From contig JAQTIA010000003.1 in the NCBI GenBank assembly GCA_029433415.1, forward strand, positions 434,001 through 498,000: a stretch of 64,000 nucleotides of DNA. The letters run 5' to 3'. This DNA comes from Acetobacteraceae bacterium ESL0709 (GTDB lineage: Bacteria > Pseudomonadota > Alphaproteobacteria > Acetobacterales > Acetobacteraceae). The position numbers were made by a program, and so were the translations under genes. Below the pieces are notes generated by a model. The model was given only the letters and a program-made list of their open reading frames with translations, had not been told where the DNA came from and ran no database searches. Of the stretch, positions 1 to 8,708 are shown in pieces. The first letter of the stretch is position 1; the number at the start of each line of letters is the position of its first letter.

Positions 1-213
1 GAAGAAATTGAGAAGGAGCATATATGGCCAACTCCGATTGTCACAGCCATTGAGGGGCCAGCTCATTTCTGGGAAGCTGAGCTTAAACATCATGACTATT
101 TCAAACATAATCCTCATACAGCCTATTGTGCTGCCGTCATTGCTCCCAAAGTTGCCAAAGCCCGCAAGCTTTATCAGCACTATTTCCTGTCTGACAACAA
201 AGACAAAAAATAG
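1..213 (+). CDS. msrA: Peptide methionine sulfoxide reductase MsrA, C-terminal part
   Basis: This is the last 70 codons of a gene whose start lies before the window. MsrA reduces methionine-S-sulfoxide in proteins. The visible frame shows the family's C-terminal features: a W-P-T-P-I-V-T strand, an F-W-x-A-E-x-x-H-H-D-Y-F segment (the family usually has AE..HQDY), N-P-H-T-A-Y-C, and V-I-A-P-K-V-x-K-x-R-K. The N-terminal catalytic Cys of the GCFW motif is outside the window. The gene converges on the leftward ABC ATPase gene that ends 11 bases further on. An ATG at base 8 opens a different, overlapping frame that is not the real one. Confidence 0.85.
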   Translation, partial: EEIEKEHIWPTPIVTAIEGPAHFWEAELKHHDYFKHNPHTAYCAAVIAPKVAKARKLYQHYFLSDNKDKK

Positions 214-224
214 TGCTGAAAGAA

Positions 225-1550
225 TTAATCCTCGTTCTCAAGCATTAATCTATCGGCCTCTTCATCATAACTGAAGAGGCCGGCGTAACGTGCCCAGGCA
301 ATGGCCGTATTCAAAGTCTGCTGGGCGTAATTCTGTGACATTGTCTTTTCAAGAATATGCCTGACAGTCTCTGCACTGACCGTGTGATTGGGGCGTTCGT
401 CAAGAATGTTTCTGATAACACGTAACAGGGGCAGGGCACGTAACAATGCTGTACGCATGATGTCACGCCGTGCATCAGCATCGCCTTCAACAAAAACACG
501 ACCCGTTTGTGTAAGGATAATGTCTCCGTCCTCAAGCTGCGCCAGATCAAGAAGTTGCAAAGTCTCTCCCAAAGGAAACAAATCATCCAGCGTCATTTGC
601 AGACGTTGGGCCAGCTCGGGCAGATCGGCACGTCCATCAAGGGCCTCACTTCCCAAAACCTCCACAAGTCCAACCAGAACCTCAATGGAAAGATCTGGCA
701 GAGCAATAAAGGTTTCTTCCTCCTCTTCCCGCACTTCTGGAAACGGTGATTCTTCCGAAAGGTCAGCTTCCGAAACAGACGGCGCCCTCCGAGTCATAAG
801 AGAATAGACCTGATCAACAAAGGCCCTGAAGGCTTTATCTTCTCTGTTACGCGGATGAGTAAAGGGCACAGGAATTTCAAAGGAAATTTTCCCCGGAGAA
901 GAGGAAAAAAGAAGAATCCTGTCACACATCAGGACAGCTTCCTCAATGGCATGCGTCGCCAAAACCATGGATTTGAGAGGCTCCAGACGCTTCTCGCTCC
1001 ATAATTCAATCAGGTCCGTCCGTAAATTCTCAGCGCCAAGTAATTCAAGATTCAGAAAAGGCTCATCCAGCAAAACAAGATCAGGCTTCCTCACAAAAGC
1101 ACGCGCCAGGGCCGTGCGTTGGCATAATGTCTGAGAGAGTTCGCGAGGGAAAGCGGTTTCATAGCCATCCAGATCCATGATCTCAATGATATGAGCAACA
1201 CGTTCGTCTTTCTCTTCTGCGTCAAGAGAACTTGCTTCCAGAGCCAGACGGATATTTTCTCCAATCGTTAGCCAGGGGAAAAGAGCGTCATCCTGAAGGA
1301 CAATGGAAACTCTTTCAAAATCCTTCGTCGTCGCAATTCTGTCGCCCCAATAAATTTTCCCCTCAACCGGCTTATCCAGCCCACTCATAATGTCCAGAAG
1401 GCTTGATTTTCCTGAACCTGAACGACCGAGAAGGCCGAGTATTTCTCCTTCTTTCACGCTGAAACTGACTTTTTCCACGACGACGATATTTTGCTGGCGC
1501 GACTTGCGCGCCGCCTGTGTACAGTCATTCAATCTAAGAAGATCTGTCAT
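225..1550 (-). CDS. ABC transporter ATP-binding protein, nitrate/sulfonate type, with C-terminal AAA-associated domain
   Basis: This 441-residue protein would energise the permease encoded just upstream. Walker A (GRSGSGKS) lies at about residues 42-49 and Walker B (LVLLDEP) at about 158-164. The signature motif is degenerate: LSQTLCQR at about 138-145 instead of LSGGQ. Residues about 320-430 match the acidic, helical AAA-associated C-terminal domain found on some NrtD/SsuB-type ATPases. The ATG at 1550 was chosen because it overlaps the permease stop in an ATGA tetranucleotide; a longer frame exists but would run through the permease gene. No substrate-binding protein is adjacent, so the substrate is unknown. 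Confidence 0.85.
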   Translation of the reverse strand: MTDLLRLNDCTQAARKSRQQNIVVVEKVSFSVKEGEILGLLGRSGSGKSSLLDIMSGLDKPVEGKIYWGDRIATTKDFERVSIVLQDDALFPWLTIGENIRLALEASSLDAEEKDERVAHIIEIMDLDGYETAFPRELSQTLCQRTALARAFVRKPDLVLLDEPFLNLELLGAENLRTDLIELWSEKRLEPLKSMVLATHAIEEAVLMCDRILLFSSSPGKISFEIPVPFTHPRNREDKAFRAFVDQVYSLMTRRAPSVSEADLSEESPFPEVREEEEETFIALPDLSIEVLVGLVEVLGSEALDGRADLPELAQRLQMTLDDLFPLGETLQLLDLAQLEDGDIILTQTGRVFVEGDADARRDIMRTALLRALPLLRVIRNILDERPNHTVSAETVRHILEKTMSQNYAQQTLNTAIAWARYAGLFSYDEEADRLMLENED

Positions 1551-3112
1551 GGATGCATCCTGAATTTGCGATGAATATGTGAACAGAGCGGAAAAAGAAG
1601 CAGATAGGTCAAACCGTAGGAAAACGCTGTGACCAGACATAAAATTCCAAGCTGATCCCCATAATGTCCGGATTTCAAATCTGACAGCAATAATTTTCCC
1701 AGATCAGAACCAGCCACGCCCCCGGAAGACGCCATCATCATACCTGCCAATAAAAGGAGATCCCATAATGGATAGGATGCTAGCAGAGTCCCTCTGGCCA
1801 GGGAGGGCGCCAGTAGCGGTAATTTGACACGTTGCCAGATATGATGATGAGCCAGACGTAATCTGTGCGCTACCTCAATCAGACTATTTCTTAGCTGGTC
1901 TTCATCACGATAGAAAACACTGGCGCCATAGGCTCCCTGTATCGTCACTGCCAGAAGCAAGACTTCCGCAGCCATATCACGAAGAAACGGGAAAAACAGG
2001 AATACAGGAAGGATACTGCTTAAATAAGCTGTATACCGTGCCTTGAAACGAAATGACGACGTCTCCTTTATCGTCATACCGCCAATCACGCTCCAGAAGA
2101 ACAGAGCCAGCCCCAAGCTGCCTCCCCACAAAACCAATCCTTTTGCACCAGAAAGTAAAACTATGGGTAGACGATGCTCCCCGAAAGAAAAACAAACGCA
2201 GGATAAAAACAGAAAAAGCACCGTTATTCCGCCTTTCTGCCAAATGGTCCCTGATAGCCTCTCATAACCCTCAGCCTTGACATCTTTCATCAAAGGAGAA
2301 GAAGAAACATCATATCGTTTGATACGCTTGAAAAACGGCCTGATACAAAGAGCCTGGACCGCCACGATAAACAACATAATCGCGCATAGCCCCTCGCAGA
2401 AGCCGATTGGATCATGTCGTTTAAAGCAGAGAAAAATATAACCGCCCAAACCATGTTCTCTCGACGGATCCAGAAGGGATAAAAGCCACTCTGCTCCCAG
2501 AAAACGAATCCAGAAATGTGGCATTTCGAGAGCTATGGAACGTGCCATGGCCGGATAAGCTATAGGAATATGCAACCTCCAAAATCGCTGCGATGGCGTC
2601 AGCCGCATGGCCTTTGCACTTTTAAGCAATAAAGGAGGGATATGAGGCGCAATATTCAAAACTGGACTGACGCAACGTACAATCAGTGTAGAAGAAGCCA
2701 AGAGGCTGACATTCCAGAAGTCATTAAAAATCAGGCCCATAACTCCTGTCAGGGTAATAATGGGAACAATCCCCATTACCGTCATCAAGGAACGCAGTGT
2801 AATGCGCAGGGTTTCCGAAAAAGCAGAAAGGAAGAAAATCAGTATGACAGCTGAAAATGTCATTAATAAAGTGGAAACAACCTCAAGAAGACTGATCGCA
2901 CCAGCCCGCCAGAAAACTCCTTGCAGAAAAAGAGGCAGATGAAATAACGGCTCCGCCAGCCCCAGTTCAGGCATCCAGTAGCGGGCACTGAAAAGCACAA
3001 TCATGCAGGCCGCAAAACCCAGAAAAAGGCTACTTCTGAAAAAGCGCACCTTCATCATGAGAAAGTCAATAAACCGTCTGAACCCTGAAGGGACTGTCAA
3101 TGACGGTCTCAT
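1547..3112 (-). CDS. ABC transporter permease, double-length (two fused membrane domains)
   Basis: The 521-residue product is about twice the length of a SsuC/TauC-type permease and carries two copies of the membrane-spanning region, roughly residues 20-270 and 290-510. Each has several hydrophobic segments and a loop with an EAA-like pattern (for example A-K-A-M-R-L-T-P-S-Q-R-F-W-R in the first half and A-H-R-L-R-L in the second). It therefore probably acts as a single-chain permease for the ATPase that overlaps its 3' end by 4 bases. It lies 64 bases downstream of dut in the same direction, so it may share that transcript. The substrate is unknown. Confidence 0.8.
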   Translation of the reverse strand: MRPSLTVPSGFRRFIDFLMMKVRFFRSSLFLGFAACMIVLFSARYWMPELGLAEPLFHLPLFLQGVFWRAGAISLLEVVSTLLMTFSAVILIFFLSAFSETLRITLRSLMTVMGIVPIITLTGVMGLIFNDFWNVSLLASSTLIVRCVSPVLNIAPHIPPLLLKSAKAMRLTPSQRFWRLHIPIAYPAMARSIALEMPHFWIRFLGAEWLLSLLDPSREHGLGGYIFLCFKRHDPIGFCEGLCAIMLFIVAVQALCIRPFFKRIKRYDVSSSPLMKDVKAEGYERLSGTIWQKGGITVLFLFLSCVCFSFGEHRLPIVLLSGAKGLVLWGGSLGLALFFWSVIGGMTIKETSSFRFKARYTAYLSSILPVFLFFPFLRDMAAEVLLLAVTIQGAYGASVFYRDEDQLRNSLIEVAHRLRLAHHHIWQRVKLPLLAPSLARGTLLASYPLWDLLLLAGMMMASSGGVAGSDLGKLLLSDLKSGHYGDQLGILCLVTAFSYGLTYLLLFPLCSHIHRKFRMHP

Positions 3113-3176
3113 GTCCTTTTTCTGGATAATCGACTGATCATTTCCTCTACCTTAATTGCTTATGGACGTTTCTTCA

Positions 3177-3656
3177 TTAAAATCCCGTACTGCCAAAACC
3201 TTTATGACCCCTGTCAGTCTGGTCAAGGGTATCACACTCTCTCCAGACAAGACGTGTCACTGGCGCAAGAATACCTTGCGCAATACGCATGGCGCGTTCA
3301 ATGGTAAAAGCCTCATTCCCGGCATTAAGAATGATAATACAAATTTCGCCGCGATAATCCTCATCAATCGTCCCGGGAGCATTTGGCAACATGATGCCGT
3401 GCTTGAGCGCCAAACCCGAACGAGGACGAAGTTGGAGTTCATATCCTGCCGGTATGGCAATTTTCAGGCCCGTTGGCACAATCCTTCTTTCTCCAGGCCT
3501 GATTACGAGAGGCGTTTCTATGGCTGCCAAAAAATCCACTCCCGCTGCACCAGCTGTTGCATAAGAGGGCAGTTCAAGTCCCTCAAAATGCGGAAGGCGC
3601 ACGACATCAACGGTAACAGCAGAAGGGCCGGCAGGACGCGAATAATCATTCATCAA
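3177..3656 (-). CDS. dut: Deoxyuridine 5'-triphosphate nucleotidohydrolase (dUTPase)
   Basis: Dut hydrolyses dUTP to dUMP and pyrophosphate, keeping uracil out of DNA and supplying dUMP for thymidylate synthesis. The 159 residues have the usual trimeric dUTPase motifs: A-A-G-V-D (motif 1), R-P-R-S-G-L-A (motif 2), P-G-T-I-D-E-D-Y-R-G-E (motif 3) and G-F-G-S-T-G-F at the very C-terminus (motif 5, a mobile lid that closes on the nucleotide). The gene follows coaBC by 13 bases; coaBC and dut are commonly adjacent in Proteobacteria. Confidence 0.95.
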   Translation of the reverse strand: MMNDYSRPAGPSAVTVDVVRLPHFEGLELPSYATAGAAGVDFLAAIETPLVIRPGERRIVPTGLKIAIPAGYELQLRPRSGLALKHGIMLPNAPGTIDEDYRGEICIIILNAGNEAFTIERAMRIAQGILAPVTRLVWRECDTLDQTDRGHKGFGSTGF

Positions 3657-3669
3657 TGAAATATCTCAC

Positions 3670-4881
3670 TTATATCTGATGAAAATAGGTAGAAATTTTT
3701 TGCACAAGGCGGCAGGCAATATCTTTTTTACTCTCGGAAGGCCAATTCTCGACGCCATGATCATCCAGAAATGAAACCTGATTATGATCCTTGCCAAATA
3801 CGCCCGCCTTTACATCATTGGCCAGGAGCCAGTCGCACCCTTTTTTGAGGCGCTTTTCCCGGGCATGCTCAAGGAGTTTTTCTGTCTCAGCGGCAAACCC
3901 CACAACAAGAGCTGGCCGTTTATCATGATGACAAACCATCGCCAGAATATCAGGGTTCTCGACCATTTTTAGAATTGAGAGGTCATGTCGCCCTTTTTTG
4001 AGCTTTTCTTGCCCCTCCGTTTCCGTCCGCCAGTCGCTGACGGCCGCCACAGCGATCATCCCATCAACAGGCAGACATGAAAGTGTAGCTTCAAGCATAT
4101 CACGCGCTGTTACTACATTGATACGCCTGACATTCGCAGGAGTCGGCAATGAAACAGGCCCGCTTATAAGCGTTACGGCGGCTCCCGCCTGTGCAAGGGC
4201 CTCGGCAATGGCGAACCCCTGCAATCCTGAAGAATGGTTGGAAATATAACGCACGGGGTCAATCGGCTCGCAAGTCGGCCCCGCTGTCACCAGAAAATGA
4301 CGTCCCTGCAAAAGATGAGACCGGGCAAAAGAGTTTATCAGAATATCCGTAATCATTTCTGGCGAGGCAAGACGCCCCATACCAAATTCGCCACAGGCCA
4401 TCTCACCCTCGACCGGGCCAATAAAATGGACACCTCTCTGTTCCAGTAACACCCTGTTAGCCTGCGTAGCCGGATTTTCCCACATACGTACATTCATCGC
4501 GGGAGCAACATAAATAGGGGCAGTCGTTGCCAGAAGAACAGTGGTAGCCAGATCATCTGCCAGACCATGCGCCATACGTGCCAGCAAGTTGGCTGTCGCC
4601 GGACACACCAGAATGATGTCAGCCGATCTGGCAAGAGCAATGTGGCTTATACGACTTTCCTGATCAGCTGAAAGAAGATCACTATAAACAGCTTCACCAC
4701 AGAGCGTTTCCACTGAAAGCTTTGTAACAAAAGCCTGCGCCGCCTCTGTCATGACAGGCGTCACGCCGTAAGATTTCTTTCGCAGGAGACGGGCAACTTC
4801 AAGCGCCTTGAAGGCAGCAATGCCGCCTCCTATCACCAGAAGAATCCGTTTTTTTCCACTCACTTCATCTTCGCGGGTCAT
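3670..4881 (-). CDS. coaBC: Bifunctional phosphopantothenoylcysteine decarboxylase / phosphopantothenate-cysteine ligase
   Basis: CoaBC carries out two successive steps of coenzyme A synthesis. The N-terminal half (about 1-180) is the flavin-dependent decarboxylase: a glycine-rich G-G-G-I-A-A-F-K start, a catalytic-type His in S-H-I-A-L-A, the P-A-T-A-N substrate motif, and A-C-G-E-F-G-M-G-R-L with the active-site Cys. The C-terminal half (about 190-403) is the CTP-dependent ligase, beginning with V-T-A-G-P-T-x-E-P-I-D-P-V-R and containing K-L-K-K. At 403 residues it has normal length. It begins 6 bases after ubiE ends and is probably co-transcribed with it. Confidence 0.95.
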   Translation of the reverse strand: MTREDEVSGKKRILLVIGGGIAAFKALEVARLLRKKSYGVTPVMTEAAQAFVTKLSVETLCGEAVYSDLLSADQESRISHIALARSADIILVCPATANLLARMAHGLADDLATTVLLATTAPIYVAPAMNVRMWENPATQANRVLLEQRGVHFIGPVEGEMACGEFGMGRLASPEMITDILINSFARSHLLQGRHFLVTAGPTCEPIDPVRYISNHSSGLQGFAIAEALAQAGAAVTLISGPVSLPTPANVRRINVVTARDMLEATLSCLPVDGMIAVAAVSDWRTETEGQEKLKKGRHDLSILKMVENPDILAMVCHHDKRPALVVGFAAETEKLLEHAREKRLKKGCDWLLANDVKAGVFGKDHNQVSFLDDHGVENWPSESKKDIACRLVQKISTYFHQI

Positions 4882-4887
4882 GTACTC

Positions 4888-5673
4888 TCAAAGGCGCCAG
4901 CCTGAATGAATGGCGACAATCCCTCCTGAAAGATTTTTATAGCTGACATGCTCCAATCCAGCTTCCCGCATCATGCCAGCAAGCGTCTCCTGATCGGGAA
5001 ACATGCGGATACTCTCGGCCAAATATTGGTAACTTTCTGAATCACCAGCAATCATCCGTCCCATGCGCGGAAGAATCTGGAAAGACCAGAGATCATAAAC
5101 AGGGGAAAGTGCAGCAACCGCCACTTTGGAAAATTCGAGACAGCAAAAGCGCCCTCCCGGCTTCAGGACGCGCCTGACTTCCCGCAGGACAGCATTTTTG
5201 TCAGTACAATTACGCAGGCCAAACGCCATAGACACGCGGTCCATGGAAGCATTGGGGAAGGGGAGAGATTCCGCATCAACTTCCCTGACATCGATCCTAT
5301 TGATCAGCCCTTCCTTAATGGCCCGCTCACGCCCCACTTCCAGCATGGCCGCATTTATATCGGACAATATCGCCGAACCACCGCCCCGCTTGAGCCAGCC
5401 GAACGTGATATCGCCTGTCCCTCCGGCCAGATCCAGCAGTTTCAGATTAGGAGCCGGTCCCAGTTCCGTGATAAAAATACGTTTCCAGATACGATGGATA
5501 CCAAGAGACATTGCGTCGTTCATGATATCATATTTACCGGCAACACTTTCAAAAACATGCCGCACCAGAGGCTTTTTCTCCTCGCGGGGAACATTTCTGA
5601 AACCGAAATCCGTCATTTCTTCTTGTGAAGAGGCGGAATGAGAAGGGGGATTCAAATGATCACTGTCAGTCAT
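4888..5673 (-). CDS. ubiE: Ubiquinone/menaquinone biosynthesis C-methyltransferase UbiE
   Basis: UbiE methylates the benzoquinol ring during ubiquinone synthesis using S-adenosylmethionine. The 261-residue protein contains K-Y-D-I-M-N-D-A-M-S-L-G-I-H-R, the SAM-binding L-D-L-A-G-G-T-G-D motif, A-F-G-L-R-N-C-T-D and V-L-K-P-G-G-R-F-x-x-L-E-F-S, which is the standard family layout. The first about 30 residues are polar and poorly conserved. Ubiquinone is the electron acceptor for the membrane dehydrogenases at 26-33 kb. The gene diverges from mutM, with 30 bases between start codons. Confidence 0.95.
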   Translation of the reverse strand: MTDSDHLNPPSHSASSQEEMTDFGFRNVPREEKKPLVRHVFESVAGKYDIMNDAMSLGIHRIWKRIFITELGPAPNLKLLDLAGGTGDITFGWLKRGGGSAILSDINAAMLEVGRERAIKEGLINRIDVREVDAESLPFPNASMDRVSMAFGLRNCTDKNAVLREVRRVLKPGGRFCCLEFSKVAVAALSPVYDLWSFQILPRMGRMIAGDSESYQYLAESIRMFPDQETLAGMMREAGLEHVSYKNLSGGIVAIHSGWRL

Positions 5674-5703
5674 AAAACCATCGTTAGCTTATCCTGATCC
5701 ATT

Positions 5704-6549
5704 ATGCCAGAACTGCCAGAAGTAGAAACCATCATGCAAGGCCTGATTCCCGTCTTGGAGGGAAGACGCCTTGAACATATTTCCGTTAATCGCCCTGATC
5801 TGCGGCAGCCTTTCCCGCCCGCTCTGAAAGTAAGCCTCTACAACCACAAAGTCCTGAAATTACGGCGTCGCGCCAAGTATATTCTGGCAGATATTGATAA
5901 TGGATTAACGCTCCTCATCCATCTGGGGATGTCCGGGCGGGTTTTTATTGACTATCCCCCACTGGCGAAAACTCTGCGAAAACACGAACATTTCAGCATG
6001 GTAACTGATCAGAACGTCAAAATCGCCCTTATCGATCCAAGACGATTCGGAATAGTGAGTCTTTTCAGGACAAAAAAAGAAAAAGAGTTCCCACTATTAC
6101 GTCACTTGGGGATGGAACCTCTCGCCGCCGATATACTCCCTTCGCAGGAACTTTATGAAATTTTCAAGCAGAAACGTTCTCCCATAAAATCCGTCCTTCT
6201 TGCTCAGAAACTTATCGCAGGGCTTGGCAATATCTATGTCTGCGAAGCCCTTTTCCGTGCAGCCATTAACCCGGAAAGGCCTGCCATAAGTCTGAGTCTT
6301 CCTGAGGTTAGTTCTCTGTGTGAAGTCATTCCGGCCATTCTGCGCGAAGCCATCAATGCCGGTGGCTCAACATTGCGTGATTATGTCAGAACAGATGGAC
6401 AGAAAGGGGCCTTTCAGGATCTGCATCAAGTTTACGGGAAGGAGGGAAAACCCTGTCCGATATGTCCTGGTATGCCAGGATGCGCCGGAATCAAGCGTAT
6501 CATGCAGGCGGGGCGCTCAAGCTTTTATTGCCCGAAAAGACAGCAATAA
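5704..6549 (+). CDS. mutM: Formamidopyrimidine-DNA glycosylase (Fpg/MutM)
   Basis: MutM excises oxidised purines such as 8-oxoguanine and cuts the resulting abasic site. The mature N-terminus P-E-L-P-E-V-E gives the catalytic proline and glutamate, R-R-R-A-K-Y carries the conserved Lys, and G-L-G-N-I-Y-V-C-E-A-L is the helix-two-turn-helix. The C-terminal zinc finger is unusual: it reads C-P-I-C, then five residues later another Cys, then F-Y-C-P-K-R-Q-Q, so the usual final Cys is replaced by Arg while an extra Cys appears in the first loop. Length (281) is typical. Confidence 0.95.
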   Translation: MPELPEVETIMQGLIPVLEGRRLEHISVNRPDLRQPFPPALKVSLYNHKVLKLRRRAKYILADIDNGLTLLIHLGMSGRVFIDYPPLAKTLRKHEHFSMVTDQNVKIALIDPRRFGIVSLFRTKKEKEFPLLRHLGMEPLAADILPSQELYEIFKQKRSPIKSVLLAQKLIAGLGNIYVCEALFRAAINPERPAISLSLPEVSSLCEVIPAILREAINAGGSTLRDYVRTDGQKGAFQDLHQVYGKEGKPCPICPGMPGCAGIKRIMQAGRSSFYCPKRQQ

Positions 6550-6583
6550 ACTTCAATCCAGGGCAAAATCAGTGCAAAAATAC

Positions 6584-6612
6584 TTGACGCCGCCCTTCTC
6601 TCAGAGTAGAGG
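6584..6612 (+). promoter_or_regulatory. Candidate promoter of rpsT
   Basis: A TTGACG hexamer at 6584-6589 is followed after 17 bases by TAGAGG at 6607-6612, about 50 bases before the rpsT start. The -35 is close to consensus and the -10 is weak. This is a reading by eye of spacing and hexamers only. Confidence 0.4.
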
Positions 6613-6661
6613 GCAAGCATCATTAAGGCTCAATTTTTCTTAGAAAGAACCGGGAAGACAC

Positions 6662-6928
6662 ATGGCAAATAACCCTTCGGCTCGCAAGCGCATCCGTCAG
6701 AACGTACGCCGCCGTATGCGTAACACGGCTCGACTGTCTCGCATGCGTACTTTCGTGAAGAACGTCGAAAAGGCTATTCTGGCAGGCGACAAGACGGCTG
6801 CTGCGGAAGCACTGCGTGCTGCACAGCCCGAAATGCAACGTGCCGTAAGCAAGGGTGTGATCTCCAAAAACACGGTCAGCCGCAAGCTTTCACGCCTTTC
6901 ACTCCGTATCAAGAACCTGGCTGCCTGA
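6662..6928 (+). CDS. rpsT: 30S ribosomal protein S20
   Basis: S20 binds 16S rRNA in the small subunit. The 88-residue, strongly basic protein starts [13 protein letters not shown] and contains the R-M-R-T-F-V-K and K-G-V-I-x-K-N-T-x-S-R-K-x-S-R-L patterns of the family. It is a stand-alone unit with its own upstream promoter-like hexamers and a downstream hairpin terminator. Its place immediately before dnaA is common in Alphaproteobacteria. Confidence 0.97.
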   Translation: MANNPSARKRIRQNVRRRMRNTARLSRMRTFVKNVEKAILAGDKTAAAEALRAAQPEMQRAVSKGVISKNTVSRKLSRLSLRIKNLAA

Positions 6929-6986
6929 TTTTCTGGTGCAAGTGTTTTTTTGAAGCATGCTCTCACTTTGTGAAAGCTATGTGATG

Positions 6987-7011
6987 CGCCCCCTTCACGG
7001 GGGCGTTTTTT
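6987..7011 (+). terminator. Rho-independent terminator after rpsT
   Basis: A 7-bp perfect stem CGCCCCC / GGGGGCG (6987-6993 and 6999-7005) with a 5-base loop is followed directly by five T residues. It lies 58 bases after the rpsT stop and separates rpsT from dnaA. Confidence 0.85.
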
Positions 7012-7188
7012 ATCGCTCTTTCCTCATAAAGCTGGCAAAAGGAAAATCTCTTGCCTACCGGAAAGGGTCAGATTAATCATACCAGTCAAGATCGAAGTTA
7101 TGAAATGGAGTGGCGGCGGAAGGCGGTTCCCGGGGGACCGGTCAGGTGTTCTGCCGTCAGAAGAATTGGGGAAGCGGAGATACAGAAG

Positions 7189-8622
7189 ATGGAAGAGACT
7201 CAGCTAAAGGAAGTCAGAACCTCTTCTGCACAGTCTCTTTTGGAGGCTGCATGGACTCGCGTGCGTGACAAACTCAAGAGTGAAGTCGGCGAGGTCGAAT
7301 ATCGTACATGGCTCCAGCAGATCGTGTTGGGGCCATTGGATGAGAATGAAATCGTCCTTTATATGCCATCGCGTTTTTTGAGAGACTGGGTGCGTGAACA
7401 ATATGGTGAGCGCCTCCAGAGTCTGTGGCGCCATGAAACTCCCCTTGTACAACGCGTTGAACTTCAGGTCAGAAAAACCTCTTCCTCAAGTGAAACCTCT
7501 TCCGATGGAGAAGAAGGGGAGTCTGTCCCGGCACAGGAAGTGCCCCAGGAAAGTACGCCAGACACAACGCTTCTGCATCTTCAGGAAAGCAGAAATGATC
7601 TGGCCGCGCCACTGGATCCCCGGTTCACTTTTGACAGTTTCGTCGTCGGCAAGCCTAATGAATTTGCCTATGCCTGTGCCCGCCGCGTTGCCGAGAAGCC
7701 TTCGAGTCAAGGCTTTAACCCGCTGTTCCTTTACGGCGGCGTCGGCCTTGGCAAGACACACCTCATGCACGCTATAGGCTCCGAGCTTATCAAGACGGGA
7801 AATGTGTCCGTTGCCTATATGTCGGGCGAGAAATTCATGTACCGCTTTATTGCGTCCATTCGCTCGCAATCGACCATGGAATTCAAGAAGCAACTGCGTT
7901 CGGTCGATGTGCTCATGATCGACGATGTGCAATTCCTCATTGGCAAGGACAATACGCAGGAAGAATTTTTCCACACCTTTAATGCGTTGGTAGATGCTGG
8001 ACGACAGATTATCGTTAGTGCTGACAAAAGTCCCTCTGACCTTTCCGGTCTGGAAGACAGGCTTCGTACAAGGCTCGGCTCCGGGATGGTCGCCGATATC
8101 CATGCAACAACTTTCGAACTGCGCCTTTCCATCCTTGAGGCCAAGGCCAGGGCTTCCGGCACACACGTTCCGGAAAAAGTAATGGAATATCTGGCTCACA
8201 AAATCACTTCCAATGTCCGCGAGCTGGAAGGGGCGCTTAACCGCCTCATCGCCCATGCTGATCTTGTCGGCCGTCCGGTAACGCTGGAATCAACGCAGGA
8301 TGTCCTGAAGGACATGCTGAAGGCGCATGAACGCCGCGTCACGATTGATGAGATACAGCGCAAAGTAGCCGAACACTGGAACATCAGGCTGACTGATATG
8401 TCCTCCGCACGGCGTGCCAGGGCTGTCGCGCGTCCAAGACAGGTGGCCATGTATCTCGCCAAAAACCTGACAAGCCGGAGCCTGCCGGAAATCGGCCGGA
8501 AATTTGGTAATCGCGATCATACAACGGTCATGCACGCCGTGGCGCGTGTCGCAGAGCTTATGGAACAGGATCCATCCTTTGCAGAGAGTGTCGAGCTGCT
8601 AAAACGTATGCTTGAAAGTTAA
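7189..8622 (+). CDS. dnaA: Chromosomal replication initiator protein DnaA
   Basis: DnaA is the AAA+ ATPase that opens the replication origin. The product has the N-terminal oligomerisation domain (W-T-R-V-R-D-K-L and Y-R-T-W-L), an acidic linker (about residues 90-135), the AAA+ core with Y-G-G-V-G-L-G-K-T-H-L and L-M-I-D-D-V-Q-F-L, and the C-terminal DNA-binding domain with R-D-H-T-T-V-M-H-A. The ATG at 7189 (477 residues) was chosen because GGAGA lies about 8 bases upstream and homology begins there; an in-frame TTG at 7051 would add 46 residues of non-conserved sequence. No obvious TTATCCACA boxes were seen beside the gene. Confidence 0.95.
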   Translation: MEETQLKEVRTSSAQSLLEAAWTRVRDKLKSEVGEVEYRTWLQQIVLGPLDENEIVLYMPSRFLRDWVREQYGERLQSLWRHETPLVQRVELQVRKTSSSSETSSDGEEGESVPAQEVPQESTPDTTLLHLQESRNDLAAPLDPRFTFDSFVVGKPNEFAYACARRVAEKPSSQGFNPLFLYGGVGLGKTHLMHAIGSELIKTGNVSVAYMSGEKFMYRFIASIRSQSTMEFKKQLRSVDVLMIDDVQFLIGKDNTQEEFFHTFNALVDAGRQIIVSADKSPSDLSGLEDRLRTRLGSGMVADIHATTFELRLSILEAKARASGTHVPEKVMEYLAHKITSNVRELEGALNRLIAHADLVGRPVTLESTQDVLKDMLKAHERRVTIDEIQRKVAEHWNIRLTDMSSARRARAVARPRQVAMYLAKNLTSRSLPEIGRKFGNRDHTTVMHAVARVAELMEQDPSFAESVELLKRMLES

Positions 8623-8708
8623 ACACGAGAGGACGACAGGCATTTCCATAGCTCGGAAAGTCTGTTAGAATCGAGAAAGTTATTTTACGTAAGGATCCGG
8701 GATTCAAC

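Noticed and set aside
8-274. An 88-codon open frame at the left edge
   Set aside because: The frame starting at base 1 gives a clear MsrA C-terminus ending at 213, so this one is an out-of-frame shadow.
7051-7188. In-frame TTG extension of dnaA
   Set aside because: The added residues are not DnaA-like, and the ATG at 7189 has a good ribosome-binding site and matches the usual N-terminus.
7486-8256. Long minus-strand open frame (256 codons) opposite dnaA
   Set aside because: It lies fully inside dnaA, has no recognisable feature, and reflects codon bias of the real gene.
6929-8708. Replication origin next to dnaA
   Set aside because: No cluster of TTATCCACA-like DnaA boxes or AT-rich unwinding region was seen around dnaA; in Alphaproteobacteria the origin is often elsewhere.
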